Program-made: the position numbers and the translations under genes
Part shown: positions 1 to 9,999 of the stretch, piece by piece
Layout: each line of letters opens with the position of its first letter
Position numbering within the stretch: position 1 is the stretch's first letter
From: Gluconacetobacter liquefaciens
Lineage (GTDB): Bacteria > Pseudomonadota > Alphaproteobacteria > Acetobacterales > Acetobacteraceae
DNA: 64,000 nt
Reading direction: 5' to 3'
NCBI RefSeq assembly: GCF_003350405.1
Contig: NZ_QQAW01000007.1
Location: forward strand, 154,242-218,241
Notes under the pieces: generated by a model
What the model saw: the letters and a program-made list of their open reading frames with translations, nothing else
Databases searched by the model: none
Told to the model about the DNA's origin: nothing

Positions 1-1974
1 GATCGCGGTTAGCCCCTTGGTCACGCCGCCCTGGCCGATGCGGTTGCGGAGATTGATCTGATAGACATCGGCCTCGACATGGAAACCATCGACGGGTTCG
101 ACGACCAGGCCGCCGCTGGCATTGACCGAATATTCGGGTTTCAGCGGCTGGGCGCCGAGCAGGGCGGCGGCGGCGGAACTAACGGGGAGCAGGCCGGCGG
201 CGCCCGTCGGGTTGACGCTCATGGTGCTGAAATGCTGTTCCGCCATGGTCGGGGCACGGAAGCCCGTGCTGATGGTGCCGCGGATGGCGACCCGTCTCGT
301 GATGTCGTAGCGGGTGGAGACCTTGCCGTTCTGTGTATTGCCGACATCGGTGTAATGTTCGAAACGGCCGGCGAAATCGAGATCCCAGTTCTTCAGCATG
401 TGGAAGTCGCCGTCGATATAGGCCGCCCAGATATCGCGGCTCCAGTTTCCGGCACTTTGCGGTGCGATACCGACATAACCCTGGGTTCCGCCGACCTGGT
501 AGGACGAGGGTTCACCGGCCACGATCTCGTATGTTTCCAGACGATGTTCGCCACCGAAGGCCAGGGTCATCGGGACCGTATGGAAGATGTCGATATGACG
601 CCGGAAATCCAGATTGTTGGTCCACTGGGCGTTGCGGTAGCTTTGCGTATGTACCGTGGTCGGCGTGATACCGCAGCCGACGGTTGAAATATTGGCCACG
701 TTGCCGTTGTTGCATCGGCTGCTCAGCAGTCCCGGATTGGCTGTGTTCTTGTTGCCGATATTATCTTCGTCAGCGCCATACTGGGTGCTGATATCCCAGT
801 CGAAACCGAAGAAATCACGGCCCTTCATGCCGAGCATCGCGGCGTAGTCGTTTTCTTCGATCGTTTCCAGCGGGGAGAAACCGGAAGGATAGACTGTAGG
901 CGCGATATTGGGGACGCGGTAATTCTGGATCGCTTCCGCGTGGCGGTGGGCATAGGTGATCTGTCCGTAGAAATCGACTTTTTCACCAATTGGTTTTCCA
1001 AAATCGATGCCGAGGTTTTCGCGCGTTTCTTCCGGCGTGCTCATGATCTTGTTCGAGGTGACGGGAACGGGGAGCGGATTCGCCACGATGCCGGTGTAAT
1101 AGCCGCTGGTGCTGGCCCCTGCCGGCCAGTAGCCGAGAAGACGATGGTCCTTGGCACCTTTCGTGACGAAATGATCGGTGTGATAGACCTGCCCGCTCAG
1201 ATGCATGTAACCGTCATTGCCGAGCTTGAAGCCGCCATCGGCATTGACCTGATATTGCCAGCCATCGCCGTTATAGGCGTTTGCGCCGGTCTGTGCCGAG
1301 ACATTCAGGCCATGGTCGGTTTTTTTTGTAATGATGTTGACGACGCCGGCAATGGCATCGGAACCGTACATGGCGGCCGCGCCGTCTTCCAGAACCTCGA
1401 TATGGTCGATCATGTTGGCGGGCAGCATGTTCAGGTCGACGCCGGTTGCGCCGAAGCTGGGGCCGGAGTTCTGGATGATGTTGCCTGTGACGTGGCGCCG
1501 CTTGCCGTCGACCAGAACGAGTACCTGATTGGGATTGAGGCCGCGCATGCGGATCGACGACGTGAGGGCGGCGGTGTCGCTGCCTTTGGCCTGTATGTTG
1601 ATGGAGGCGTATGTGCGTGTCAGTGCATCCGCCAGGTTCAACTGCCCTGACCGGGTCAGGGTTGCCGCTGTGATGACCGAAATCGGCGAACTGCTCTGGC
1701 GGGCGTGGCGGTTGCTGTCGTGGGTGCCGGTCACGATCACGGCTTCGCCGGCATCGGGCGGAGCCTGATAGGGCGCGACGGCGGCTGCCGCTGTCGTTGC
1801 CGTGGGCATTCCGGCGGAATTGGTGGGTATTCCTGATATTTTCCGGCTTTTTGCGGCGGGGCGCTGGCCGGTTGGAGGCGTTGCGGACGTCGTCGCGGTC
1901 TGGGCGACCGCACTGGCGACGTCGAACTGGATGGCGAGAATGGTGGCTGTGATCAGGCTTCGCCGTAGGGTCAT
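1..1974 (-). CDS. TonB-dependent outer-membrane receptor (3' end beyond window)
   Basis: This frame stays open on the minus strand from an ATG at 1974 to the left edge, so about 658 N-terminal residues are visible. The protein begins with a signal-like stretch ending around AVAQ, then a low-complexity Ala/Thr/Pro segment. A TonB plug domain follows at about residues 80-220, with VIVTGT, the typical VLVLVDGKRR strand, and GSDAIAGVVNIITKK. The rest is alternating aromatic/polar sequence typical of a 22-strand beta-barrel. Receptors of this family import siderophores, cobalamin or sugars using TonB-ExbB-ExbD energy; a tonB-exbD pair lies at the right end of the window. The substrate cannot be named from sequence. 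It is followed upstream by a 302-bp AT-rich gap that should hold its promoter. Confidence 0.9.
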   Translation of the reverse strand, partial: MTLRRSLITATILAIQFDVASAVAQTATTSATPPTGQRPAAKSRKISGIPTNSAGMPTATTAAAAVAPYQAPPDAGEAVIVTGTHDSNRHARQSSSPISVITAATLTRSGQLNLADALTRTYASINIQAKGSDTAALTSSIRMRGLNPNQVLVLVDGKRRHVTGNIIQNSGPSFGATGVDLNMLPANMIDHIEVLEDGAAAMYGSDAIAGVVNIITKKTDHGLNVSAQTGANAYNGDGWQYQVNADGGFKLGNDGYMHLSGQVYHTDHFVTKGAKDHRLLGYWPAGASTSGYYTGIVANPLPVPVTSNKIMSTPEETRENLGIDFGKPIGEKVDFYGQITYAHRHAEAIQNYRVPNIAPTVYPSGFSPLETIEENDYAAMLGMKGRDFFGFDWDISTQYGADEDNIGNKNTANPGLLSSRCNNGNVANISTVGCGITPTTVHTQSYRNAQWTNNLDFRRHIDIFHTVPMTLAFGGEHRLETYEIVAGEPSSYQVGGTQGYVGIAPQSAGNWSRDIWAAYIDGDFHMLKNWDLDFAGRFEHYTDVGNTQNGKVSTRYDITRRVAIRGTISTGFRAPTMAEQHFSTMSVNPTGAAGLLPVSSAAAALLGAQPLKPEYSVNASGGLVVEPVDGFHVEADVYQINLRNRIGQGGVTKGLTAI

Positions 1975-2276
1975 GGAATGACTATGCTCCCGCGCCATTT
2001 GTTGCGACGTCGAGATAACGTGAAGCGGATCACAATTTCATTTCAATATAAAAATATGCAGTTCGAAACGAATCTGTTCTGAGTCTGAACATTGTTGCAT
2101 ATATATCGCACAGAATATTTCTTATTATAATTTGGAAATAAAATGAAAGAAAAGCGCGGGGAGAGGCACGCCGAAGGTGCCGAAGGTTGATCTTGTTTTG
2201 TTGTTATGTTTATGTAACGGTTAGCGGTCTTGCTGCGTTGTGCTGCATGCTCTCCCCCCGACGCGGGACGCGATGA
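1975..2276. other. AT-rich intergenic region upstream of the receptor gene
   Basis: This 302-bp stretch separates the receptor start from the end of the CBS-domain gene. Its centre (about 2030-2150) is much more AT-rich than its surroundings. It is the natural place for the receptor's leftward promoter. I looked for a Fur-type inverted repeat and did not find a convincing one. I see no gene in it. Confidence 0.5.
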
Positions 2277-2735
2277 TCAGCGACCGACCGAGGCGTGGTC
2301 GCTGCGCCAGACATAATCCTGCATTGCCGATGCCAGACGTTCGGCTTCGTCCACGCGAAATTTCACGATATCGCCGATGCTCACGATGCCGATGACGGCG
2401 TCGTTGTCGACGATCGGCAGGTGACGAGACCGATAATCGGTCATTTTGCGGCCGACCTTCAGGATCTCTTCGTCGAGTGTTGTCGTCGGCATGTTGCGGG
2501 CCATGATCTCGTGGGCCGTCAGGTGGGCCACGTCCATGCCGTGGCCGGCCAGCGCTGCGACGAGGTCGCGTTCCGAGACCAGGCCGGCGAGACGGGCGTG
2601 TTCGTCGAGAACGGGGACGGCACCGATACGGTTTTGCGTCATGAGACGGGCGATGTCGCGGATCGGCGTGTTTTCGTGGACGGTGAAGAGGTGACGGTCC
2701 TTGCTTTCCAGAGCCTGGAGAACGGTGGCGGTCAT
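2277..2735 (-). CDS. CBS-domain pair protein
   Basis: The 152-residue protein is essentially two CBS motifs, at about residues 14-65 and 78-135, with the usual GAVPVLDE, LAGLVSERDLV and IVSIGDIVKF segments. Stand-alone CBS pairs bind adenine nucleotides and act as energy or redox sensors, but the partner of this one is unknown. There is no fused catalytic or membrane domain. The start has a good ribosome site (AAAGGGAG) before the ATG at 2735. It lies 113 bp downstream of nuoN on the same strand, so it could be co-transcribed with the complex I operon or have its own promoter in that gap. Confidence 0.85.
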   Translation of the reverse strand: MTATVLQALESKDRHLFTVHENTPIRDIARLMTQNRIGAVPVLDEHARLAGLVSERDLVAALAGHGMDVAHLTAHEIMARNMPTTTLDEEILKVGRKMTDYRSRHLPIVDNDAVIGIVSIGDIVKFRVDEAERLASAMQDYVWRSDHASVGR

Positions 2736-2848
2736 GACGTCTTCTCCCTTTTGCGGATTGTTGATGTGTCGTGTGCGTCGCGGGCCTGTCCGTATCGATC
2801 AGATAGGTGCGGGTCCTGCAAATGACAGGGTCGATGTGTCGTATCGAC

Positions 2849-4309
2849 TTATTCGCTGTACAGGATGTCGTGAGGCGCGATGGGCGGCAGGCTGGCGGCG
2901 CGCAGGACGGGCAGGGGTTGCAGAAGGGCGCGGGTCTGCCGGACGAGCATTTCGGGAAAGAGGCCGGCCAGAAGGGTAACGATGGCCAGGGCGGTGATCA
3001 GGACGGTATTCGCCTGCGTGCCGCGCACCGCCCGGTGATCCTCCGGCACGGGCTCCATCATCGCGCGCACGACGTTGAGATAATAATAGAGCCCGATGAT
3101 GCTGCTTGCGACCAGTGCGACCAGCAGCACGACCCGCCGGGCTGAAACGCCTGCGATGACGATGTAGGTCTTGGCGAAGAAACCGATGGCCGGGGGGATG
3201 CCCGCCAGCGAGATCAGCATGACGGCCATGGCAAGCGCCAGGGCTGGTCGGCGGCGAAACATGCCGCGCCACCCGGCAATGTCGGACAGGCCGGATGCAC
3301 CGCGCATGGCGGCGAAGGCGCCGGATGTCGCGGCGGCATAGGCCGCCAGATAGAAGGCCGCGCTGGCCAGGCCGAACGGCCCCGGCGACAGAAGGGCGAG
3401 CAGCAGGTAACCGACATGGGCGATGGATGAGCCCGCCAGCAGGCGCTTGAGGTTGGTCTGTCCCAGCGCCAGCAGGTTGCCACCGAACATGCTCAGCACG
3501 GCGATGATGGCGAGTTCCATGCCCGCGGCGTCGGGGCGGAGCAGATCGGCGCCTGCGAAATAGCGTGCGAGGGCCGCGAACAGGGCGATCTTGGAAGTAA
3601 CGGCGATGAAGGATGCGACCGGTATAGGCGCGCCCTCCATGACGTCGGGGAGCCAGGTGTGGAAGGGAACGGCCGACAGCTTGAAGAACAGGCCGGTCAG
3701 CACCAGCGCCGTTGCCGCCAGGGGCAGCGCCGGTCCGTCCGGGCCGGCCAGGGATGGGGCGGCAAAGCGCAGGCTCCCGCTTTCGGCATAGGACAGGGCG
3801 AGGCCGAACAGCAGGATCGCCGAGGACAGTCCCGCCAGGATCAGGTATTTGATCGCCGCCTCGTCGGCCGTGGGCTGGATGCGGTGGTAGGCGATCAGGC
3901 CGAGCAGCGACAGGCTCAGCGTCTCCAGCCCCAGGAAGAAGATCACCATGTCCACGCTGCCGGCCATGACCAGCGCGCCGAGCGTACCGAGCAGCAGGAG
4001 CAGGTAGAATTCATCGGCCGGGGTACCGGCCTCGCGCCACGCCATGATGGCGCATGCGGCCGAGGACAGCAGGATCAGGCCGGCGATATAGGCGAACCAT
4101 CCGTCGGGCACGAACAGGATGCCGACAGGGTCGCCCGGCCAGGACAGGACAGGCGACCAAAGGCTGGCGAAGGCCAGAAAGAGCGTTGCCAGCGCGATGA
4201 CGATGGCGCGCGCTTCCGAGCGACGCCAGGCGATGGACAGCATAAGCAGCGCGATGCCGCCGCCCAGGATCGGCAGCGATGGCGGCAGGCCCGAAAGCGG
4301 GGCGGTCAT
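2849..4309 (-). CDS. nuoN: NADH-quinone oxidoreductase subunit N
   Basis: This is the last gene of the nuo operon, 486 residues, one of three antiporter-like membrane subunits of complex I that carry proton translocation in the inner membrane. The sequence is a continuous series of hydrophobic helices. It contains the conserved GLETLSLSLLGL region with its key Glu and an AIKYLILAGLSSAILLFG stretch typical of NuoN. I chose the ATG at 4309 because it overlaps the nuoM stop by 4 bp (ATGA) and starts the recognisable N-terminus. The same frame stays open far upstream over nuoM, but that extension is Arg/Pro-rich shadow sequence. Confidence 0.95.
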   Translation of the reverse strand: MTAPLSGLPPSLPILGGGIALLMLSIAWRRSEARAIVIALATLFLAFASLWSPVLSWPGDPVGILFVPDGWFAYIAGLILLSSAACAIMAWREAGTPADEFYLLLLLGTLGALVMAGSVDMVIFFLGLETLSLSLLGLIAYHRIQPTADEAAIKYLILAGLSSAILLFGLALSYAESGSLRFAAPSLAGPDGPALPLAATALVLTGLFFKLSAVPFHTWLPDVMEGAPIPVASFIAVTSKIALFAALARYFAGADLLRPDAAGMELAIIAVLSMFGGNLLALGQTNLKRLLAGSSIAHVGYLLLALLSPGPFGLASAAFYLAAYAAATSGAFAAMRGASGLSDIAGWRGMFRRRPALALAMAVMLISLAGIPPAIGFFAKTYIVIAGVSARRVVLLVALVASSIIGLYYYLNVVRAMMEPVPEDHRAVRGTQANTVLITALAIVTLLAGLFPEMLVRQTRALLQPLPVLRAASLPPIAPHDILYSE

Positions 4310-5805
4310 GGCTGGGGGGCCTCCATCTCCGGCATGGCAAGGGGTGTTGCCGGCAGCGACAGGTTCAGGACCGGCTGGGGATAGGTGCCCAGCACCAGCA
4401 GAAGGGCCATGGTGAGGCCCAGCACCGTCATATGCCGGGCGCCGAAATCCGCCGGTGGCGCATGGTCGGTGCCTTGTCCGGCATGGGGCGGGCCGAAGAA
4501 GGCGCGGCCGACCATGGTGAGGGAATAGACCGCCGAGAGCACCAGACCGGCGGCACCGAGGGCCGCGATCGGTGGACTGATGCGCCAGGTGGCGAGCAAG
4601 ACGAGGAACTCGCCGACGAAATTGCCCATGCCGGGCAGGCCGAGCGAGGCGATGGCGAAGAACAGGCCGACGGAGGAAAGGTGCGGCAGGGCCTGCCACA
4701 GGCCACCCATGCGCCGCATGTCGCGCGTGTGCAGGCGGTCTTGCAGCGATCCGGCGATGATGAACAGGGCGCCGGTGCTCAGCCCGTGGGCGACCATCTG
4801 CACCACCGCGCCGCGCATGCCCATGGGGGAGCCGGAAAAGACGCCCAGCAGGACGAAGCCCAGATGGCTGACGCTGCTGTAGGCGATCAGGCGTTTGATG
4901 TCGTCCTGCGCCAGCGATAGCCACGCGCCGTACAGGATGCCGGCGGCGCCCAGGGCCAGGGCGACCGGTGTGAACCGGCTGGCCGCGTCGGGAAACAGCA
5001 GCACGACGAAGCGGATCAGTCCGTAGCCACCGGTTTTCAGAAGGATGCCGGCCAGCAGCACGCTGCCGGCGGTGGGGGCCTGCGTATGGGTGTCGGGCAG
5101 CCACACATGCAGCGGCACCACCGGCAGCTTGACCGCGAAGGCGGCGAAGAAGCCGAGCATCAGCACCATGGCGGCGGTCGGCATCAGCGGCGTGTCGGCC
5201 AGGGCAAAATAATCGAAGGTTACGATGCCCGTGGCATGCTGGTGCAGGATGACGAGGCCGAGGATCGCCACCAGCATCAGCAGGCCGCTGCCCTGGGTGA
5301 ACAGGAAGAACTTGATGGCGGCGCGGCGCCGGTCCTCGTGCCCCCATTGCAGGATCAGCACATACATCGGCACCAGCATCAGTTCCCAGAAGAAGAAGAA
5401 CAGGAACAGGTCCGTGGCCAGGAAGACACCGTCGATGCCGGCGATCGTCGCGAGCAGGAGCAGGTGAAACAGGCCCGGCCGCTCGCCGACGTCGCGCGCG
5501 GACAGGATCACGCAGGGAAAGGAGAGGATGGTCGTCAGCCACAGCAGCACGAGGCTGAGGCCGTCCATGTCCATGCGCGCGGCGATGCCCAGGGCTGGAA
5601 TCCAGGGGGCGGAAAAATGGGCGAGCCACGGACCATGGCCCCAGTCGGCGGCGCAGGTGACGGAGAGCAGCAGAAGCGTTTGCAGAACGATGGTCGTGAT
5701 CGCGACCCACCATGGGCGGTGGCGTGCCTCGGGGCCGCGGTCGGACAGCCACGCGGCGAGGCCGCCCGTTGCTGGCAGCAGAACGAGCGCGGGAAGAGCG
5801 ATCAT
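4306..5805 (-). CDS. nuoM: NADH-quinone oxidoreductase subunit M
   Basis: The 499-residue integral membrane protein is an antiporter-like subunit of complex I. Recognisable parts include the FFFFWELMLVPMYVLI helix with the conserved Glu, VWLPDTHTQAPTAGSVLLAG, and a later DIKRLIAYSSVSHLGFV helix with the conserved Lys, all characteristic of NuoM/ND4. The ATG at 5805 overlaps the nuoL stop by 4 bp and its own stop overlaps the nuoN start by 4 bp, so translation is probably coupled through L-M-N. The open frame extends much further upstream, but that part is a shadow of nuoL. Confidence 0.95.
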   Translation of the reverse strand: MIALPALVLLPATGGLAAWLSDRGPEARHRPWWVAITTIVLQTLLLLSVTCAADWGHGPWLAHFSAPWIPALGIAARMDMDGLSLVLLWLTTILSFPCVILSARDVGERPGLFHLLLLATIAGIDGVFLATDLFLFFFFWELMLVPMYVLILQWGHEDRRRAAIKFFLFTQGSGLLMLVAILGLVILHQHATGIVTFDYFALADTPLMPTAAMVLMLGFFAAFAVKLPVVPLHVWLPDTHTQAPTAGSVLLAGILLKTGGYGLIRFVVLLFPDAASRFTPVALALGAAGILYGAWLSLAQDDIKRLIAYSSVSHLGFVLLGVFSGSPMGMRGAVVQMVAHGLSTGALFIIAGSLQDRLHTRDMRRMGGLWQALPHLSSVGLFFAIASLGLPGMGNFVGEFLVLLATWRISPPIAALGAAGLVLSAVYSLTMVGRAFFGPPHAGQGTDHAPPADFGARHMTVLGLTMALLLVLGTYPQPVLNLSLPATPLAMPEMEAPQP

Positions 5806-7652
5806 GGCCGGACTCCCAGACACAGGGCGACGACCGTGCCGGCCGCGATCCAGCCGGCATAGCGACGGACCTGCCCGCTTTGCATGCGGCCGAGCATCCG
5901 GCCGCCGGCGCGCGCCGTTGCCGCCGTGGCATCGGAAAGGCGATCGCAGATGTCGCTCTGGTTCAACTGGCCCAGCGTGGTGAAGGGCCGGACGATCAGC
6001 ACGTCGTAAAGCGTATCGAAGTCCCAGCCGGCACGGGCCACGCGGGCGAGGGCGTTCTCCGGCGGTGTCCGCGTTCTGGTGCGGGGTTGCCACAGCATCC
6101 ATGCCACGCCGATGCCGGCGAGGGGGACCAGCGATCCTGCCCACAGCAGCCAGTGTGGGCCTTCCGGCATCGACGCGCCGAATAGGGGGGACAGCAGGTG
6201 GGACAGCAGATGCACCGGGGCGATGGCATCGGGCATTCCCATCCATCCGCCGGTCAGTGCGAGAACGGCGAGGCAGACGAGAGGAATGGCCATGGTGGCG
6301 CCCGTGCGACCGTGAGGCTCCGTGTGGCGGGGTCCAAAAAACACGATGAAGACGCAGCGGAAGATATAGATCGCCGTCGCGAAGGCGCCGAGCAGGGCAC
6401 CGGCCCAGAGCATGGGATCGGCATGCCAGGCGCCCTGGAGAATCATTTCCTTGCTGTAGAAACCGGCGGTCAGCAGCGGCAGGCCGGCCAGTGCCGCGCT
6501 GCCGGCCAGGAAGGCGGCGAACACGCCCGGCATCGCGTGGGCCAGGCCGCCCATCTGATAGATATCCTGCCGATGATGGACGCGCAGGATGATCGCGCCG
6601 GCCGCCATGAACAGCAGGGCCTTGAAGAAGGCGTGGGTGACCAGATGGAAGATTGCCGCCTGCCACGCCCCGGTGCCGAGGGCGAGGAACATGTAGCCGA
6701 TCTGGCTCATGGTCGAATAGGCGAGGATGCGTTTGATGTCGGTCTGCACCAGGGCGCTGCCGGCGGCCAGCAGAAGTGTGATCAGCCCGATCAGGGCGAC
6801 GGCCGTCATCGCAACCGGGAGCGACGCAAACAGCGGATGAAGCCGCGCGATCAGATAGACCCCGGCGGTCACCATGGTTGCGGCATGGATCAGGGCGGAG
6901 ACGGGAGTCGGGCCGGCCATGGCATCGGGCAGCCAAGTCTGAAGCGGCACCTGCGCGGATTTGGCGACGGCACCGCCCAGCAGCAGGAAGGCGGCTATTG
7001 CGGCTTGCAGGTCGGCCGGGCGGGCGGTCACGGTCTGGAGAACTGACGCGACATCCAGCGTGCCCGCCCGCGTGGCCAGCAGCAGCAGGCCGCACAGCAT
7101 GGCGGCATCGCCGATGCGGGTGACGATGAACGCCTTGCGCGCGGCGGTGACGTTGGCGGTGTCGGCATGCCAGAAGCTGATCAGCAGGTAGGAGCAGATG
7201 CCCACGCCTTCCCAGCCGATATAGAGGCTCAGCAGGTCCGACGAAAAGACGAGGACCAGCATGGCCGCGACGAACAGGGTCATGCAGCCGAAGAAGCGCG
7301 CGATGTCGGGGTCGTCGTGCATGTAGCCGCAGGCATAAAGAAGGATCAGGAAGCCGACGCCGGTGACGATCAGCATCATGACGAGTGACAGCGGGTCGAG
7401 CATGAAGGCGATCCGGGCGCTGAAGCCCTCGACTTGCATCCATGACCATAGCGTGGCGTGCAGGGCGCCGGTGGGTGGGGGCGTCCGGAGAAAGCCGATG
7501 GCGAGCACGGCCGCCATCAGGGCCGAGAGCCCGACCGATCCGGCGCCGATCACGCAGGAAGGGAGCGGGGGCATGCGGCCCGCCGACAGGAACAGGACCC
7601 CGGCCGCAAGGAGGGGGCAGGCGACGATCAGCGGCAGAAGCAGCGCGTTCAT
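5802..7652 (-). CDS. nuoL: NADH-quinone oxidoreductase subunit L
   Basis: This 616-residue protein is the distal antiporter-like subunit of complex I. It shows the ND5/NuoL signature: SLYIGWEGVGICSYLLI near residues 140-160, QVPLQTWLPDAMAGPTPVSALIHAATMVTAGVYLI around 235-270, and DIKRILAYSTMSQIGYM near 310. The C-terminal half carries the additional transmembrane and lateral-helix region expected in NuoL. Its start lies 4 bp after the end of nuoK. The length matches the family, and there is no sign of truncation. Confidence 0.96.
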   Translation of the reverse strand: MNALLLPLIVACPLLAAGVLFLSAGRMPPLPSCVIGAGSVGLSALMAAVLAIGFLRTPPPTGALHATLWSWMQVEGFSARIAFMLDPLSLVMMLIVTGVGFLILLYACGYMHDDPDIARFFGCMTLFVAAMLVLVFSSDLLSLYIGWEGVGICSYLLISFWHADTANVTAARKAFIVTRIGDAAMLCGLLLLATRAGTLDVASVLQTVTARPADLQAAIAAFLLLGGAVAKSAQVPLQTWLPDAMAGPTPVSALIHAATMVTAGVYLIARLHPLFASLPVAMTAVALIGLITLLLAAGSALVQTDIKRILAYSTMSQIGYMFLALGTGAWQAAIFHLVTHAFFKALLFMAAGAIILRVHHRQDIYQMGGLAHAMPGVFAAFLAGSAALAGLPLLTAGFYSKEMILQGAWHADPMLWAGALLGAFATAIYIFRCVFIVFFGPRHTEPHGRTGATMAIPLVCLAVLALTGGWMGMPDAIAPVHLLSHLLSPLFGASMPEGPHWLLWAGSLVPLAGIGVAWMLWQPRTRTRTPPENALARVARAGWDFDTLYDVLIVRPFTTLGQLNQSDICDRLSDATAATARAGGRMLGRMQSGQVRRYAGWIAAGTVVALCLGVRP

Positions 7653-7656
7653 GACC

Positions 7657-7968
7657 TTATCCCTTCAGTCGGTTGCCGGTATCGGCGTCCAGCGTCGGGC
7701 GGCCGGCGGAATGCAGACGCAGGATGATGGCCAGCCCGACGGCGGCTTCGGCGGCGGCGAGGGACAGGATCATCAGGAACATCACCTGCCCCTGTGCGGC
7801 GTGCCAGCGGGCGCCGGCGGCGATGAAGGCCAGGGCCGCCGCGTTCAGCATGATCTCGATGGACATCAGCATCAGCAGCAGGTTGCGCCGGGCCAGCACG
7901 CCCAGCATCCCGACCGCGAATAATAGAGTGGCCAGCAGCAGCGCATGGGTGGGGGAGGCGGCGCTCAT
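7657..7968 (-). CDS. nuoK: NADH-quinone oxidoreductase subunit K
   Basis: The 103-residue protein has three transmembrane helices and the NuoK hallmark MLMSIEIMLNAAALAF with the conserved membrane glutamate, followed by a second conserved Glu in SLAAAEAAVGLAI. NuoK contributes to the proton path linking the quinone site to the antiporter-like subunits. It starts one base after the nuoJ stop. Confidence 0.95.
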   Translation of the reverse strand: MSAASPTHALLLATLLFAVGMLGVLARRNLLLMLMSIEIMLNAAALAFIAAGARWHAAQGQVMFLMILSLAAAEAAVGLAIILRLHSAGRPTLDADTGNRLKG

Positions 7969-7969
7969 G

Positions 7970-8491
7970 TCACGGCTCTCCCGTGCCGGTGCCGCGGATG
8001 TTGCGGCCGATGTGAAAGGCGCTGACCAGACCTGCGAGAAGCAGGAAGGAGGCCAGTTCCACGCTCAGCACGTAGGGGCCGTACAGCAGTAGGCCGACCG
8101 ATTGCGGCCCGATCGGAACCATGGCATCGGAAGCCGCCGTGGGGGGGATGGTGCGCAGCGTGATGCAGAGTGCGATGAGCAGGAGGCCCGACAGGAGAGC
8201 CGGCCCGATCCAGACCGCCGGTGCCATCCAGTGCCGTTCGCGGTCGCGGTCGCTCCGGCCCAGATTGAGCATCATGACCACGAAGACGAACAGCACCATC
8301 ACGGCGCCGGCATAGATGATAACTTCGAGCATCGCGGCGAACGGCGCGCCCAGCGTGAAGAATACGCCGGCGAGCGACAGCGGGACCACGACCAGATACA
8401 GCAGCGCATGCACCGCGACGGCGCGTGTGACGACCATGATGGCCGCCCAGGCGGCGACCAGCGAGAACAGGATGAAGGGCAGGTCCGACAT
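7970..8491 (-). CDS. nuoJ: NADH-quinone oxidoreductase subunit J
   Basis: The 173-residue membrane protein has five predicted helices, with the characteristic AMLEVIIYAGAVMVLFVFVVMMLNL segment (NuoJ/ND6, with its pi-bulge helix) around residues 53-78. It forms part of the membrane arm of complex I near the quinone cavity. Its order between nuoI and nuoK matches the canonical bacterial operon. Confidence 0.95.
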   Translation of the reverse strand: MSDLPFILFSLVAAWAAIMVVTRAVAVHALLYLVVVPLSLAGVFFTLGAPFAAMLEVIIYAGAVMVLFVFVVMMLNLGRSDRDRERHWMAPAVWIGPALLSGLLLIALCITLRTIPPTAASDAMVPIGPQSVGLLLYGPYVLSVELASFLLLAGLVSAFHIGRNIRGTGTGEP

Positions 8492-8506
8492 GGTGCCTCT
8501 TCCCCT

Positions 8507-9019
8507 CTACGGCAGCAGCGTATGGAGGTCGATCGGGGCAGCTTCGCGCTCGGCTTCGCCCTTGTCCTTGCCGAGAATTTTTACGCCTGCGACACGGAAA
8601 AAGCTGTAGTCGGGGTATTTTCCCGTTCCGCTGATCAGCAGGTCTTCCTTTTCGTAGACCAGGTTCGGCCGCAGATATTCGCTCATCTCGAAATCCGGCG
8701 TAAGCTGAATGGCGTAGGTGGGGCAGGCTTCCTCGCACATGCCGCAGAAGATGCAGCGGGAGAAATTGATGCGGAAATAATCGGGGTACCATCTGCCGTC
8801 CTGCTCGGCTTTCTGCAGACTGATGCAGTCGACCGGGCACGCCACCGCGCACAGGTTGCAGGCTACGCAGCGTTCCATGCCGTCAGGGTCGCGCGACAGG
8901 ATGATGCGGCCGCGATAGCGCGGCGGCAGGGGGGGCTTGTGCTCGGGATAGCCCACCGTCACGCGACGGTGGCCCGCATGCAGGAAGGTCAGCCAGAGCG
9001 TGCGCAGGATTCCGAACAT
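8507..9019 (-). CDS. nuoI: NADH-quinone oxidoreductase subunit I (two [4Fe-4S] ferredoxin-like)
   Basis: The 170-residue protein carries two classical ferredoxin motifs: Cys51, 54, 57 and 61 (followed by Pro) and Cys92, 95, 99 in the second set, preceded by Cys89. These ligate clusters N6a and N6b, which pass electrons toward N2 in NuoB. I chose the ATG at 9019, which gives the known N-terminal amphipathic helix; the longer open frame upstream is a shadow of nuoH. The gene lies between nuoH and nuoJ, 15 bp from the latter. Confidence 0.95.
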   Translation of the reverse strand: MFGILRTLWLTFLHAGHRRVTVGYPEHKPPLPPRYRGRIILSRDPDGMERCVACNLCAVACPVDCISLQKAEQDGRWYPDYFRINFSRCIFCGMCEEACPTYAIQLTPDFEMSEYLRPNLVYEKEDLLISGTGKYPDYSFFRVAGVKILGKDKGEAEREAAPIDLHTLLP

Positions 9020-9042
9020 GGCATGCCTTCCTCTTGCTTTTT

Positions 9043-9999
9043 CTATCCCGGCGCGTGCAGGAGCAGGATTGCGCCGGTGGCGGCGATGTTGATCAGGGAC
9101 AGCGGCAGCAGGATCTTCCAGCCCAGGGCCATCAACTGGTCGTAGCGCGGGCGGGGCAGGGCCGCGCGCAGCAGGATGAACAGGCAGATCAGCGCGCCGG
9201 TCTTGAGCGCGAACCACAGCATGGGCGGCAGCAGCGGCCCCTGCCAGCCGCCCAGATACAGCGTGACCAGCAAGACCGAGATCAGGACCACCCCGGCATA
9301 TTCGGCCAGGAAGAACATGCCGAACTTCATGCCCGAATATTCGGTGTGAAAGCCGGCGCCGAGTTCGTTTTCGCCTTCCGGCAGGTCGAAGGGCAGGCGG
9401 TGCGTCTCCGCGATGCCGGCCAGGGTAAACACCACGCAGCCCAATGCCTGCGGCACGACGAACCACAGGCCGGACTGTGCCAGCACGATATCGCGCATGG
9501 TGAACGAGCCCGCCTGCATCACGACGCCCAGCACCGACAGGCCCATGAACACTTCGTAGCTGATCATCTGCGCGGCGGCGCGCATGCCGCCGAGCAGCGC
9601 GTATTTGCTGTTGGAGGCCCAGCCGGCCAGCACCACGCCGTAGACGCCCATGCCCATCATCGCCAGCACGAACAGCAGGCCGACATTCAGGTCGCCGGCA
9701 ACGCTCCAGAACGCGGTGACCGGCACGACGCCGAAGGACAGCAGCACCGTCATCATGCCGATCGCCGGCGCCAGCACGAATACGCCACGGTCGGCAAAGG
9801 GTGGAATCCAGTCCTGCTTGAACAGGATCTTGATGCCGTCGGCCACGGCCTGAAGAATGCCGCCAGGCCCGACGCGGTTGGGGCCGTACCGGTCCTGCCA
9901 CAGGCCCAGCAGCCGGCGTTCGAACCATGTCAGGAATGTTGCCAGACCCAGCAGGACCGCGAGGGTTACGCCGATGATGACCGGCATCGGGGCGGTCAT
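9043..9999 (-). CDS. nuoH: NADH-quinone oxidoreductase subunit H
   Basis: The 318-residue membrane protein shows the ND1/NuoH signatures [24 protein letters not shown] near the N-terminus, [24 protein letters not shown] in the middle and [23 protein letters not shown], the acidic loop lining the quinone channel. NuoH anchors the peripheral arm and forms the quinone-binding chamber. The ATG at 9999 overlaps the nuoG stop by 4 bp; an earlier in-frame start at 10071 would run into nuoG and has no family support. Confidence 0.95.
   Translation of the reverse strand: MTAPMPVIIGVTLAVLLGLATFLTWFERRLLGLWQDRYGPNRVGPGGILQAVADGIKILFKQDWIPPFADRGVFVLAPAIGMMTVLLSFGVVPVTAFWSVAGDLNVGLLFVLAMMGMGVYGVVLAGWASNSKYALLGGMRAAAQMISYEVFMGLSVLGVVMQAGSFTMRDIVLAQSGLWFVVPQALGCVVFTLAGIAETHRLPFDLPEGENELGAGFHTEYSGMKFGMFFLAEYAGVVLISVLLVTLYLGGWQGPLLPPMLWFALKTGALICLFILLRAALPRPRYDQLMALGWKILLPLSLINIAATGAILLLHAPG

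Noticed and set aside
2849..5932. Single 1027-residue frame covering nuoN and upstream sequence
   Set aside because: Only the last 486 residues look like NuoN; the upstream part is Arg/Pro-rich shadow of nuoM. The start at 4309 overlaps the nuoM stop as expected.
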